Shown here: in pieces, positions 25,683-33,474 of the stretch | How positions within the stretch are numbered: the first letter of the stretch is position 1 | Layout of the letters: every line of letters starts with the position of its first letter | Origin: an uncultured Campylobacter sp. | GTDB taxonomy: Bacteria; Campylobacterota; Campylobacteria; Campylobacterales; Campylobacteraceae | NCBI RefSeq assembly: GCF_937973075.1 | Contig: NZ_CALBWL010000051.1 | Location: 18,851-82,850, forward strand | DNA: 64,000 bases | Direction: 5' to 3' | Program-made: the position numbers and the translations under genes | The notes under the pieces: generated by a model | Told to the model about the DNA's origin: nothing | Databases searched by the model: none | The model's input: the letters and a program-made list of their open reading frames with translations, nothing else

Positions 25683-27228
25683 TTTGTTTGTCCTTTTTCT
25701 CATTTTCTTGATTTAAAAATTTTTCGTAGTTTTCTTGCAGTTCAAAAATTTCGACCAGCGCGTTTACCGCGTTATCGGCATTATCTGCGTCGCCGAGGTT
25801 TTTTAAATTTACCGTCGGAGCGTGCAGAAACGCTTTAAAAACCTGATGGATCAGCTTGCGCGCCTCCTCTGCATCGCTGTGCTTTAGATAGCCCTTTTTA
25901 AGCGCTTTGGCTAGCTCTAGCTCGGCTACTTGTTTTGCGCTTTGGCGCAAAGCCTTGATGATCGGCGTGGATGCCGCCGCCCTCAGCCATTTGAAAAACT
26001 CGTTCGTGCATTTTGCCACGATCGAATAGGCGATCTGCGCCTGCTCCTCGCGAAGCAGCAAATTTTTCTTTACGATCTCCTCCAGATCATCGACGCTGTA
26101 AACCTCGACGTCCTCGCTTTGGCTAAGCTCTACGTCGCGCGGCACGGCTATATCGAAAAAATATCGCTTAAAGCTTTTGGGTTCTAGCAAGCTATCGGTA
26201 ATGATCGACTCTTGCGAGCCAGTAGCACTGAAAAATAGGCTATTTACGTTTAAGTATTTTTTGAGATTATCAAGACTATCGATTTTAATGCGGGATTGTG
26301 CCTGCGCGGAGGAATTCGCGAAGGGGGCAGAATTTTTATCGCCTTTGGAATTTTCGCCTGCTATGTGAGATTTATTGCCGTCTGTGAAAATCTTTTTATT
26401 AAAATTTACGCTGTCTTTGGAATTTTGTTTTTGCGCGACATTTTCGCCTGCGAAATTCGCGACATTTCCGGAATTTAAGCCATTTGAATTTTTTCCTGCG
26501 CCGGGATTTTCATCCGCGCAATTTTTCGCATCCAAGGAATTTTCGCCAAGCAACGAGGCGGCTAGCCTCCGCGCGCCGGCTAAATTTCGATTTAAGATCG
26601 TGATATTTGCGCCGCTTGCGAGCAGGTGTTTGCACGCTAGCTCGCTCATCTCTCCCGCGCCCACTACCACGGCGTTTACGCCCTGCAAGGAGCCTAGCTT
26701 TTCCTTTGCCATCGCCACGGCGACGCTTGAGACCGAGATCGGGTTTTTTGAAATTTCGGTCTGGTTGCGGATGCGTGCCGCACACTTTAGCGCTTCATCT
26801 ATCGCTCTTGCGATCTGCGCGCCAGCGTGGGAGTTTTGTTTGGCAAATTTAAAGGCGTCTTTGAGTTGGCCTACGATCTGCGTTTCGCCCACTACGAGGC
26901 TGTCAAGAGAGGCTGCAACGGCGAAAAGGTGGTGTATCGCGCCGTAATCCTCGTAAATATCGGCGCGCTCGGCTAGCTCGTCGTAGCTCACGCCGCTTAC
27001 GCGTGAAAGCGCCAAAAGCACGAATTTGCTGGCTGCTTTGAAGTCGCTTACGGCGGTAAAAATTTCAACGCGGTTGCAGGTGCTAAGCACCAAACACTCC
27101 TCTATCGCGGAGTTTGAAGCCAAAAGGCGCAAAATTTCTTTCTTACGCACATCGTTTGAAAACGACAGCTTCTCGCGCACCGTGATGTCCGTGTTTTTGT
27201 GGGTGAAGCTCACGCTCATATACGCCAT
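25672..27228 (-). CDS. hemA: Glutamyl-tRNA reductase with a large Asn-rich insert
   Basis: A 518-residue NADPH-dependent enzyme giving glutamate-1-semialdehyde from Glu-tRNA, the first step of the C5 haem route. The catalytic block LVLSTCNRVEIF (Cys51) and LVVGETQIVGQLKDAF (111-126) are intact, as is the NADPH motif VVVGAGEMSEL (188-198). Normal campylobacter enzymes have about 430 residues. Residues 228-310 are an extra low-complexity stretch of N-S, N-F, K-N and E-N pairs, inserted in the NADPH domain just after the ILNRNLAGARRLA strand, before LDNLKKYL. Its DNA (about 26298-26547) has nine RAATTY hexamers. The ATG at 27228 overlaps the ispB stop (TGATG) with GGGAG upstream. Confidence 0.95.
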   Translation of the reverse strand: MAYMSVSFTHKNTDITVREKLSFSNDVRKKEILRLLASNSAIEECLVLSTCNRVEIFTAVSDFKAASKFVLLALSRVSGVSYDELAERADIYEDYGAIHHLFAVAASLDSLVVGETQIVGQLKDAFKFAKQNSHAGAQIARAIDEALKCAARIRNQTEISKNPISVSSVAVAMAKEKLGSLQGVNAVVVGAGEMSELACKHLLASGANITILNRNLAGARRLAASLLGENSLDAKNCADENPGAGKNSNGLNSGNVANFAGENVAQKQNSKDSVNFNKKIFTDGNKSHIAGENSKGDKNSAPFANSSAQAQSRIKIDSLDNLKKYLNVNSLFFSATGSQESIITDSLLEPKSFKRYFFDIAVPRDVELSQSEDVEVYSVDDLEEIVKKNLLLREEQAQIAYSIVAKCTNEFFKWLRAAASTPIIKALRQSAKQVAELELAKALKKGYLKHSDAEEARKLIHQVFKAFLHAPTVNLKNLGDADNADNAVNALVEIFELQENYEKFLNQENEKKDKQNEI

Positions 27229-28220
27229 CAAAACTCCCTATCTATCATATCTCGCACGATTTGCTCCAGCTTGTCGTTTTTAAATTCCACCACGGCTTCA
27301 AGCGCCTTTTGCCCGTAGGCGCGAGCTTCGTTTATACAGCGCTCGATGATGCCGTGCTCGCTAAGCTTCGCCTTGATCCATGAAATTTCGCTCTGGCAGA
27401 GCTGCTTTTTAAAAAACGATTTTAGCTTTTGCCGCTCAGAATCATTTAAATTTTCGTATAGATAGATGTAGGGCAGGGTGGTTTTTCCCTCCGCAAAATC
27501 GCTCAGACTCGGCTTGCCTAGCGCTCCTGAGCTTTGCGTGACGTCTAAGATGTCGTCGATGATCTGAAAGGCAAGCCCAAGGTTTTTGCCGTATTCACCA
27601 AATTTTGCGCTCGCGCTTGAAATTTTATCATGATCTTTCGCGGCGCTTGGAATTTCGCCCTCGTTTTTTTCGCAGCTCATATCTGAAATTTCGCCGCGAT
27701 TTTCCGCGCCACCGAATTTCAAAAAAGCCCCGCAGCGCGCGACCTCTTCGATTAAGGCGGAGGTTTTTAGATAGATCATCTGCAGATATTTGCTCGCATC
27801 GTCGTTGAAATCGTTGCTTAAGCTCACGTCCATCAGCTCGCCCACTGCGAGCTTCGTGACGGCGAGCGAAAGCGCAGCGGCGATGCAGCTTTCAAATTTA
27901 GAAAGCTCAAAGTATGCCTTGGAATAGAGTATGTCGCCCAGCATCACGGCGTTTTTGGAGCCGTAAGTGGCGTTTATCGAGGGTTTGCCGCGGCGCACCG
28001 AGCTTTCGTCGATGACGTCGTCGTGCAGCAGGCTTGCGGCTTGAATTAGCTCGATGATCGCGCACAGACGCAGCGATTTTTCATCCTTTTGCGCGATGTT
28101 TAGCAGCAGCTTGGAGCGCAGTTTTTTGCCGGGGCTTAGCTTATCAAACATCTCGCTAGCAGGCTCGTAGCCGCAGTCTGCGATGAAGCTTTTCATAATT
28201 AAATCAATTTGATCTTGCAT
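27228..28220 (-). CDS. ispB: Polyprenyl diphosphate synthase (IspB-type) with a low-complexity insert
   Basis: A 330-residue trans-isoprenyl diphosphate synthase that elongates the isoprenoid side chain of respiratory quinones. The first aspartate-rich motif LLHDDVIDES (65-74) and the second FQIIDDILDV (218-227) are present, with GKKLRSKLLL (31-40) and GKTTLPYIYL near 245. The residues preceding the first motif favour a long-chain product; the exact length cannot be read here. Residues 169-205 form an insert (RGEISDMSCEKNEGEIPSAA and so on) between helices; its DNA holds GAATTT/AAATTT copies at 27605-27716. It starts at the stop of the DUF2018 gene and ends on the hemA start. Confidence 0.93.
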   Translation of the reverse strand: MQDQIDLIMKSFIADCGYEPASEMFDKLSPGKKLRSKLLLNIAQKDEKSLRLCAIIELIQAASLLHDDVIDESSVRRGKPSINATYGSKNAVMLGDILYSKAYFELSKFESCIAAALSLAVTKLAVGELMDVSLSNDFNDDASKYLQMIYLKTSALIEEVARCGAFLKFGGAENRGEISDMSCEKNEGEIPSAAKDHDKISSASAKFGEYGKNLGLAFQIIDDILDVTQSSGALGKPSLSDFAEGKTTLPYIYLYENLNDSERQKLKSFFKKQLCQSEISWIKAKLSEHGIIERCINEARAYGQKALEAVVEFKNDKLEQIVRDMIDREF

Positions 28221-28465
28221 TATTCGTTGTTGCTTAGGATATTCCCGCTCATTTGCAAAAATTTGTCGTTTAGCTCGTCTTGTAGATCCTGCTGCGTGAT
28301 GAAGCTTTCGATCTCGCGCTCGCTAATGCCGCGCGCTTTGCAGAGCCGCTCACAGGCGATGAGGCGGATTAGAGCTTCTTCGATCTCGTTTTGCACTAAA
28401 GTAGGGCTTGCAGCGGATAAAATTTCAAAAAATTTCTCTCTTGGGCTGCCTTCAAAAATATCCAT
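28220..28465 (-). CDS. DUF2018 family protein (HP0242-like knotted homodimer)
   Basis: An 81-residue helical protein specific to epsilonproteobacteria. It begins MDIFEGSPREKFFEIL and ends MSGNILSNNE, matching the H. pylori HP0242 pattern (IFEGNPLDKW at the start, MANILSGNE at the end). HP0242 is known for its intertwined, knotted dimer; its cellular role is unknown. It is the first gene of the ispB-hemA-proS operon, sharing its stop with the ispB ATG (28220). AAGGAAGG lies upstream of the start and a -10 at 28488-28493. Confidence 0.87.
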   Translation of the reverse strand: MDIFEGSPREKFFEILSAASPTLVQNEIEEALIRLIACERLCKARGISEREIESFITQQDLQDELNDKFLQMSGNILSNNE

Positions 28466-28487
28466 TTACCTTCCTTAAAATTTCGCG

Positions 28488-28493
28488 ATTATA
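28488..28493 (-). promoter_or_regulatory. -10 element of the DUF2018-ispB-hemA-proS operon
   Basis: TATAAT on the minus strand followed directly by CGCGA, about 22 nt before the DUF2018 start codon; no good -35. Same TATAAT-CGCG arrangement as at peb4, metQ, lolA and the gene at 30671. Confidence 0.6.
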
Positions 28494-29399
28494 GCAAATG
28501 TAAAATTTAATTTAGGTTAGGGCGCGGCAAACTATCGGGGCTTTTAAACAGGAACGATTGCATAGATTTTGCGCTTGCGTGTGGTAAATTTTAAACTTAA
28601 GCGCGGGATTTTGAGCTTTAAATTTCATAAATTTTAAAATTTTACTTGTTTGCGAGATAGGCAGAGCGAGCGGAATTTAAAAATTTAATCTTGGTCGCGT
28701 GGCGGATTAAACGCGAAGCTTTGCAGATAGGCGGAATTTTAAATTTACAGATAAGCGGCTTGATTTTTTGCGGAAATTTTAAAATTTTGTGGTGCGGGTG
28801 AAATTTTAGATTTCGCATGAGTGGATAGAATTTCGCTTTGTTTGAGCGATAAAATTCTTGAATTTTGCGCAGGTGGAGAGGATTTTCGCTTTGTTTGTGC
28901 GGTAAAATTTTGATTTTTGCGCGGCGGATAAATTCTATTCTCACAAAATCTAATCGTGTGTATAACACAGATCAGGCTTTTTAAAATTTTAAAATTCCGC
29001 CGCTTTGCGAGAATTTGAAATTTCATGGACGCGGTAGAATGCTAAAATCGCGTTTGCATTAAATTTTAAGTCTGGTTTTCGAGGCAAATTTTAAATTAAG
29101 CCGCGAGAGGGCGTCTTTAAATTTTTAAAATTCCGCCCCCTTTTACAGATAGAATTTCATTTTTCGCGCAGATAAAATATCGCATTGCAAAAGATACTTT
29201 AAAATTTTAAATTCCACTCGCGCAGATGAAATTTCGGTTTTTGTGCTAGTGGAATTTTTCGCGCAAGGATTATTTTTAAATTTAAGCTCGCTTGCGTTGC
29301 ACGCGAGGATGGAATTTACTCCGTTTTAAGAGCCTAAGCGTGATTTTGCCATGCTGCAATACTACTTTTAATTAGCTATGCCTAAAAAGCCAGGCTGCT
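28494..29399. repeat. Dense RAATTY hexamer array in a 0.9-kb gene desert
   Basis: No gene in any frame with a ribosome site. I counted about 32 copies of RAATTY (AAATTT, GAATTT, AAATTC, GAATTC) between 28501 and 29340; an AT content near 60 percent predicts one or two. Copies are separated by 3 to 60 bases of non-repeated, often GC-rich sequence such as GCGCAGGTGGA or GCGGATA, so this is not a simple tandem satellite. Both strands look alike because the motif is a palindrome. Confidence 0.85.
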
Positions 29400-30314
29400 T
29401 TAAATTCCGCCGATGATTTCGCGCGCTTGCGCGATGCTTAGGGCATTGCGACTTAGTTCGCTAGGCTCGCCAAACCCCCAGCATACCTGCAAATACTCAA
29501 GTTTTGCGCCTTTTAGATCTGCCAAGTTTGCCTGAAAATATCGCGCTGCCGCAGCTCGTGCGCTTTCCGTCGCTTCTGCTTTTGTGGAAATTTTAGCGCC
29601 TTTAAAGCTTAGCGTTGCCGCTCCGTCAGCACCTGTGTCGTTAGGGCGGATTTTTTCATCCGCGTTAAGATTTTCGCCGCAAGAGCTTAAGCTTCCGCTG
29701 CTAGCGCTGAAATTCTTTCTACTAGTGTCACGGCTGGCATTTAAGCTCTCGCCGTCATTGCCGCCTTGAAATTCTAAATTTTGTAAAAATTCCGCGCCAC
29801 GGAGTGCGGCTAGCTCATCTTTTTTGCTATCGCCCAAAAAAATCGCGTTTTTGTGCGGCGAGCGCGCGATTACGTGTAGCAGCATCGCAGGGTTGGGCTT
29901 TGAGGGCATCTGCTCGTCCGCGCCTACGACCAGATCAAATAGCCTGCGCACGCCCGTTTTTTCTAAGATCGCGCTTAGGGTATAGGAAGGTGCATTGGAA
30001 GCGACTGCGAGAAAAAATCCTGCTTTTTTGCACGAGTGCAAAAGATCTTCGATACCCTCGTAAAGCACGGCAAAATCGCGGTAATTGCTTACAAATTCCT
30101 TCTCGAAAAAAGCAAGCTCTTCGGCGCTCGCTTCGGTTTTGCCGTAAAATTCCAAAAAGGCGTTTTGGCTTGGATCGTTGATGGTGTGGACGATGAAATT
30201 CTTTTGTAGCGGCGCTAGGCCGTAGAGCTCGCGGCGAGTGTTATTGACGCTGATTTCGATCGCGCTCGAGGAGTCAAGCAGCGTGCCATCCATATCAAAA
30301 ATCACGGTTTTCAT
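29400..30314 (-). CDS. HAD-family phosphatase (phosphoglycolate phosphatase-like) with a large insert
   Basis: A 304-residue haloacid-dehalogenase hydrolase. The nucleophile motif FDMDGTLLDSSS gives Asp7 and Asp9; motif II VASNAPSY (about 104-111) and motif III/IV KPNPAMLLHV..FLGDSKKDELAA (about 139-170) are intact. A helical cap spans residues 18-90. Family members have about 215 residues. Here residues 176-265 (Ser/Asn/Gly/Ala-rich, such as NASRDTSRKNFSASSGSLSS) are inserted after the last catalytic loop, and a short Gph-like end (VCWGFGEPSEL) resumes near 277. The DNA of the insert (about 29520-29790) is rich in GAATTT/AAATTC. The substrate cannot be assigned from sequence. ATG follows directly the stop of the upstream gene. 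Confidence 0.85.
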   Translation of the reverse strand: MKTVIFDMDGTLLDSSSAIEISVNNTRRELYGLAPLQKNFIVHTINDPSQNAFLEFYGKTEASAEELAFFEKEFVSNYRDFAVLYEGIEDLLHSCKKAGFFLAVASNAPSYTLSAILEKTGVRRLFDLVVGADEQMPSKPNPAMLLHVIARSPHKNAIFLGDSKKDELAALRGAEFLQNLEFQGGNDGESLNASRDTSRKNFSASSGSLSSCGENLNADEKIRPNDTGADGAATLSFKGAKISTKAEATESARAAAARYFQANLADLKGAKLEYLQVCWGFGEPSELSRNALSIAQAREIIGGI

Positions 30315-30671
30315 CTAATAATCCTTTAAAAAATCGATTTTATGCTTGTCTTTTTTGTAACTTTTATTGTTTTTGAGCTTTTGCAAGGCGTTTGCTTCAT
30401 GCTGCAGCGCCGATCTAAACACAGCATCGCTGATCTGTCCTGCCTCGCTAGCATCAAGGACGTTTTTGGCAAAGCTTTCAAGCGCTTTGGTGTAGGGACT
30501 ATCGAGATTTACAGCGGCCGCTTTAGATAAAATTTCGTAGTTTTTAGCTATTCGCTTCGCAAAAAGCTCTGCGTCGAAATCCTCGCGCTTTAGCAGCACT
30601 ACGGCGGATTTTACAAAGCGTTCTAATGCGCGGATATATTTAACGCGCTCATCTTTTTCTCTGATTTGCAT
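30315..30671 (-). CDS. Small helical protein of unknown function
   Basis: A 118-residue, all-helical, Lys/Ala/Glu-rich soluble protein with no recognised motif. The sequence from RVKYIRALERFVKSAVVLLK (about 9-28) to SFAKNVLDASEAGQISDAVF reads like a helical bundle, with a lysine-rich C-terminus (NNKSYKKDKHK). AAGGA precedes the ATG at 30671, and its stop (TAG) abuts the ATG of the HAD phosphatase, so the two are translated from one message. Probably a conserved campylobacter protein, from its codon use and tight coupling. Confidence 0.75.
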   Translation of the reverse strand: MQIREKDERVKYIRALERFVKSAVVLLKREDFDAELFAKRIAKNYEILSKAAAVNLDSPYTKALESFAKNVLDASEAGQISDAVFRSALQHEANALQKLKNNKSYKKDKHKIDFLKDY

Positions 30672-30695
30672 GATCTTTCCTTAATTAAAGCGCGC

Positions 30696-30701
30696 ATTAT
30701 A
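30696..30701 (-). promoter_or_regulatory. -10 element of the 118-aa protein / HAD phosphatase operon
   Basis: TATAAT on the minus strand followed by GCGCGC, 24 nt before the start codon; the upstream bases are T/A-rich with no clear -35. Confidence 0.6.
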
Positions 30702-30764
30702 GCAAAATTCGAAATTTTGGCAAAATTGCGCATATTGTAAAACTATATTTTAATAATGTTTTTT

Positions 30765-30784
30765 CTATAAATCCCTTGTTATAG
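30765..30784. promoter_or_regulatory. Inverted repeat, candidate operator upstream of metY
   Basis: CTATAA (30765-30770), eight bases, TTATAG (30779-30784): a perfect 6-bp dyad with 14-bp centre spacing, ending 25 bp upstream of the metY -35. An Rrf2-type repressor or activator is encoded two genes later in the same operon, so it is the natural candidate ligand. Confidence 0.45.
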
Positions 30785-30809
30785 GCATTTTAAAATCATA
30801 TAAAAATAC

Positions 30810-30838
30810 TTGACTTTATTTTAAAATTTCGCTATTAT
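30810..30838 (+). promoter_or_regulatory. Promoter of the metY-rrf2-cysK operon
   Basis: TTGACT (30810-30815), 17-bp spacer, TATTAT (30833-30838); the start codon is 27 nt downstream, preceded by AAAGGA. Confidence 0.82.
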
Positions 30839-30865
30839 TCGCCAAATTTTTTACAAAGGACAAAA

Positions 30866-32137
30866 ATGCAAAAAGAAACCCTCGCAACTCATTTTGGTTA
30901 CGACTCCGTCGCCGGCTACGGCACGATGGCAGTTCCCATTTATCAAAGCACCGCGTTTAACTTCGGTTCTAGCAAAAAGGCCGCCGATCGCTTCGCGCTG
31001 CGTGATCTAGGGCCAATTTATGGGCGTTTGACAAATCCTACTACTGATGTTTTTGAGGCGAGACTTGCGGCGCTGGAAAACGGTAAAGCCGCCATCGCGG
31101 TCTCTAGCGGGCAGGCGGCGATATTTTTTGCGGTGGCAAATTTAGCCGCAGCGGGCGAAAATATTATCATCGCCGAGAAAATTTACGGCGGCGCAACTAC
31201 GCTTTTGGCGCATACGATCAAGCGTTTCGGTATCGAAGCTAGGGTTTTTGACTCCGAAACGGCGGATAATTTGGAAGGTTTAATCGATGATAAGACTAGA
31301 GCGATCTTTTTTGAGACGCTTTCAAATCCTCAAATTTCGGTCGCAAATACCACTAAAATCGCTACAATCGCAAATAAGCACGGCGTAGTAACGATTGCGG
31401 ATAACACGATCCCAAGCCCTGCGCTTTACAATCCGCTTGATGACGGCGCCGATGTCGTAATCCACAGCGCTAGCAAATATATAAGCGGGCAGGGGCTTAG
31501 CATCGCAGGCGCGATCGTTTCGGGCAAGGGATTAAATTCCAAACTCAAAGGCAATCCGCGTTACGCACATTTCAACGAACCTGATGAGAGCTACCACGGC
31601 TTAGTTTATGCGGATTTAGTAGATAATTTTGATATTTACACGCTTAGGATTCGCCTATCCTTGCTTCGCGATATTGGTGCAACTCTATCGCCGTTTAACG
31701 CGTTTCAGCTCATCCAGGGACTTGAAACACTGCCGCTTCGCATGCAAAAACACTCGCAAAACGCGCTAAAAATAGCAGAATTTTTACAAAATCATCCGAA
31801 GGTAAAGCAGGTCAATTATCCGGGGCTTGCAAGCTCGCCGTTTAATGCCGCAATCAAAGCAAAATTTAAAAACGGCTATGCAAGCAGTCTGATGAGTTTC
31901 ATCGTAGATAGCGAAGAAACAGCGCTAAAGGCGGTTAGTAAGGTTAAAATTTTCTCCGTCGTAGCAAATATTGGCGATACGAAGTCGATCATCACTCATC
32001 CTGCGAGCACGACGCATTCGCAGCTAAACGAGGAGCAGCTAAACCGCGCTGGCGTGCCTACGAGCTTAATCCGCCTAAGCGTGGGTATAGAGGACGCGAA
32101 TGATTTGATTTCCGATCTTAGTGAGGCACTGAAATAA
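30866..32137 (+). CDS. metY: O-acetylhomoserine sulfhydrylase
   Basis: A 423-residue PLP enzyme of the Cys/Met metabolism family that makes homocysteine (with sulfide) from O-acetylhomoserine. Visible features: VPIYQSTAFNFGS (24-36), IYGRLTNPTTDVFE (51-64), SGQAAIFFAV (81-90) for the cofactor phosphate, the PLP aspartate in VTIADNTIPSP (about 175-185), and SASKYISGQG with the Schiff-base Lys204. Length is typical for MetY rather than MetB. The stop overlaps the ATG of the regulator gene (TAATG). Together with cysK downstream it makes a sulfide-assimilation operon. Confidence 0.95.
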   Translation: MQKETLATHFGYDSVAGYGTMAVPIYQSTAFNFGSSKKAADRFALRDLGPIYGRLTNPTTDVFEARLAALENGKAAIAVSSGQAAIFFAVANLAAAGENIIIAEKIYGGATTLLAHTIKRFGIEARVFDSETADNLEGLIDDKTRAIFFETLSNPQISVANTTKIATIANKHGVVTIADNTIPSPALYNPLDDGADVVIHSASKYISGQGLSIAGAIVSGKGLNSKLKGNPRYAHFNEPDESYHGLVYADLVDNFDIYTLRIRLSLLRDIGATLSPFNAFQLIQGLETLPLRMQKHSQNALKIAEFLQNHPKVKQVNYPGLASSPFNAAIKAKFKNGYASSLMSFIVDSEETALKAVSKVKIFSVVANIGDTKSIITHPASTTHSQLNEEQLNRAGVPTSLIRLSVGIEDANDLISDLSEALK

Positions 32138-32550
32138 TGGCACTTTTAAGCACAAAGGGCGTTTATGGGCTGGCTGCGATTTTGCAGATCGCCAAAGCTA
32201 GCGAAGTAGCGCCGATAAGTATAAAAGAGATCGCCGAGCGTACGGGAGTTTCTAAGAATTATTTGGAGCAAATTCTAAATACCCTTAGAAACGAAAAGCT
32301 AGTGTGTAGCATCAAAGGTAAAAACGGCGGCTATCACCTAGCCAGAGATGCTAGCGAGATTACTTTCGGTGAAATTTTTACCGCTCTTGAAAAGGATCTG
32401 CGGATGACTAGCATTCAGATGAGTGATCCCGGACTGCGGGCGTTTTTTGAGAAATTTGACGTCAAGCTGGCAGATATATTTAACGAGCCTCTAAGCAGCT
32501 ACGAGGAGATGATGGCGCGAAGCGTCCAGTATTTAAATTTCAGCATTTAA
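32137..32550 (+). CDS. Rrf2-family transcriptional regulator, probably of sulfur metabolism (CymR-like)
   Basis: A 137-residue DNA-binding protein. The N-terminal winged helix is typical of Rrf2: LLSTKGVYGLAAILQIAK (3-20), ISIKEIAERTGVSKNYLEQI (27-46) and KGKNGGYHLARDASEIT (60-76). It lacks the three cysteines that hold an iron-sulfur cluster in IscR/NsrR (only Cys57 is present, within the wing), so it is of the CymR kind, which in Gram-positives senses cysteine supply through CysK. Its position between metY and cysK makes the same logic plausible here. The dyad at 30765-30784 is a candidate binding site. Confidence 0.87.
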   Translation: MALLSTKGVYGLAAILQIAKASEVAPISIKEIAERTGVSKNYLEQILNTLRNEKLVCSIKGKNGGYHLARDASEITFGEIFTALEKDLRMTSIQMSDPGLRAFFEKFDVKLADIFNEPLSSYEEMMARSVQYLNFSI

Positions 32551-32559
32551 AGGAAAAAT

Positions 32560-33474
32560 ATGAAAATAGCAAACGATGTTACGGAGCTCATCGGCAATAC
32601 TCCGTTAGTCAGAATCAATACGTTTGGCAAAAATGCCCTCATCCTAGCCAAGGCGGAATTTTTAAACCCAAGCCACTCGGTCAAGGATCGCATCGCATGG
32701 CAGATCGTAAAAGACGCGCTAAGCTCAGGCAAAATCGATAAAAATAGCGTTTTGATAGAGCCTACCAGCGGAAACACGGGTGTGGGGCTTGCGATGATCG
32801 CAGCAAAGCTCGGTATGAAGCTCATTCTAACGATGCCAAGCTCGATGAGTATCGAGCGCCAAAAGCTCATAGCCGCATTCGGGGCTAAAATCGAGCTGAC
32901 CGATCCAAAATTTGGAATGAAAGGCGCGGTAGATAGGGCAAATGAGCTAGCGGCGAACACTCCAAATAGCTTTATCCCGAGCCAGTTTGATAACCCGAGC
33001 AATCCAAAGGCGCATTTTCAAAGCACTGGACCTGAAATTTGGGAGCAAAGCGGCGGCAAGGTAGATATTTTAGTCGCGGGATTTGGTACCGGCGGCACGC
33101 TCAGCGGTACGGCGAAATTTTTAAAATCTAAAAATCCAAATCTCAAAGCCTACGGCGTGGAGCCTGCTAGCTCGCCGCTTCTTACGTGCGGTAGTGCGGG
33201 CGGCCATAAGATCCAGGGCATCGGCGCAAATTTTATCCCTGATAATCTTGATAGAAGCGTCATCGACGGCTTTTTGAGCGTTGAGAACGACGATGCGTTC
33301 GCCGCGGCTAGACAGCTGGCACAAAAAGAGGGCTTGCTCGTGGGCATCTCAAGCGGTGCGAACGTTTATGCTGCCGCTCAGATCGCCGCCAAGCCCGAAA
33401 ACAAGGGCAAAGTGATCGTTACGATCCTCTGCGATACCGGCGAGAGGTATCTTTCTACCGAGCTTTTTAAATAG
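32560..33474 (+). CDS. cysK: Cysteine synthase (O-acetylserine sulfhydrylase)
   Basis: A 304-residue fold-type II PLP enzyme making cysteine from O-acetylserine and sulfide. Lys42 in NPSHSVKDRIAW is the Schiff base; TSGNTGVGLAM (about 69-79) binds the substrate carboxylate, and GTGGTLSGTAKFL (about 176-188) the cofactor phosphate. The C-terminal ILCDTGERYLST is typical. AAAGGA lies 7 nt before the ATG, 9 bp after the regulator gene. A complex with the neighbouring regulator, as CysK-CymR in Bacillus and Staphylococcus, is possible but unproven. Confidence 0.96.
   Translation: MKIANDVTELIGNTPLVRINTFGKNALILAKAEFLNPSHSVKDRIAWQIVKDALSSGKIDKNSVLIEPTSGNTGVGLAMIAAKLGMKLILTMPSSMSIERQKLIAAFGAKIELTDPKFGMKGAVDRANELAANTPNSFIPSQFDNPSNPKAHFQSTGPEIWEQSGGKVDILVAGFGTGGTLSGTAKFLKSKNPNLKAYGVEPASSPLLTCGSAGGHKIQGIGANFIPDNLDRSVIDGFLSVENDDAFAAARQLAQKEGLLVGISSGANVYAAAQIAAKPENKGKVIVTILCDTGERYLSTELFK

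Noticed and set aside
28642..29026. Two overlapping minus-strand frames of 93 and 108 codons in the array region
   Set aside because: They translate the AAATTT repeats into Lys/Phe/Asn-rich sequence, overlap each other in different frames and have no ribosome site.
28494..29399. CRISPR array
   Set aside because: Repeats are only 6 bp palindromes with irregular spacers of a few to tens of bases, and no cas gene is present.
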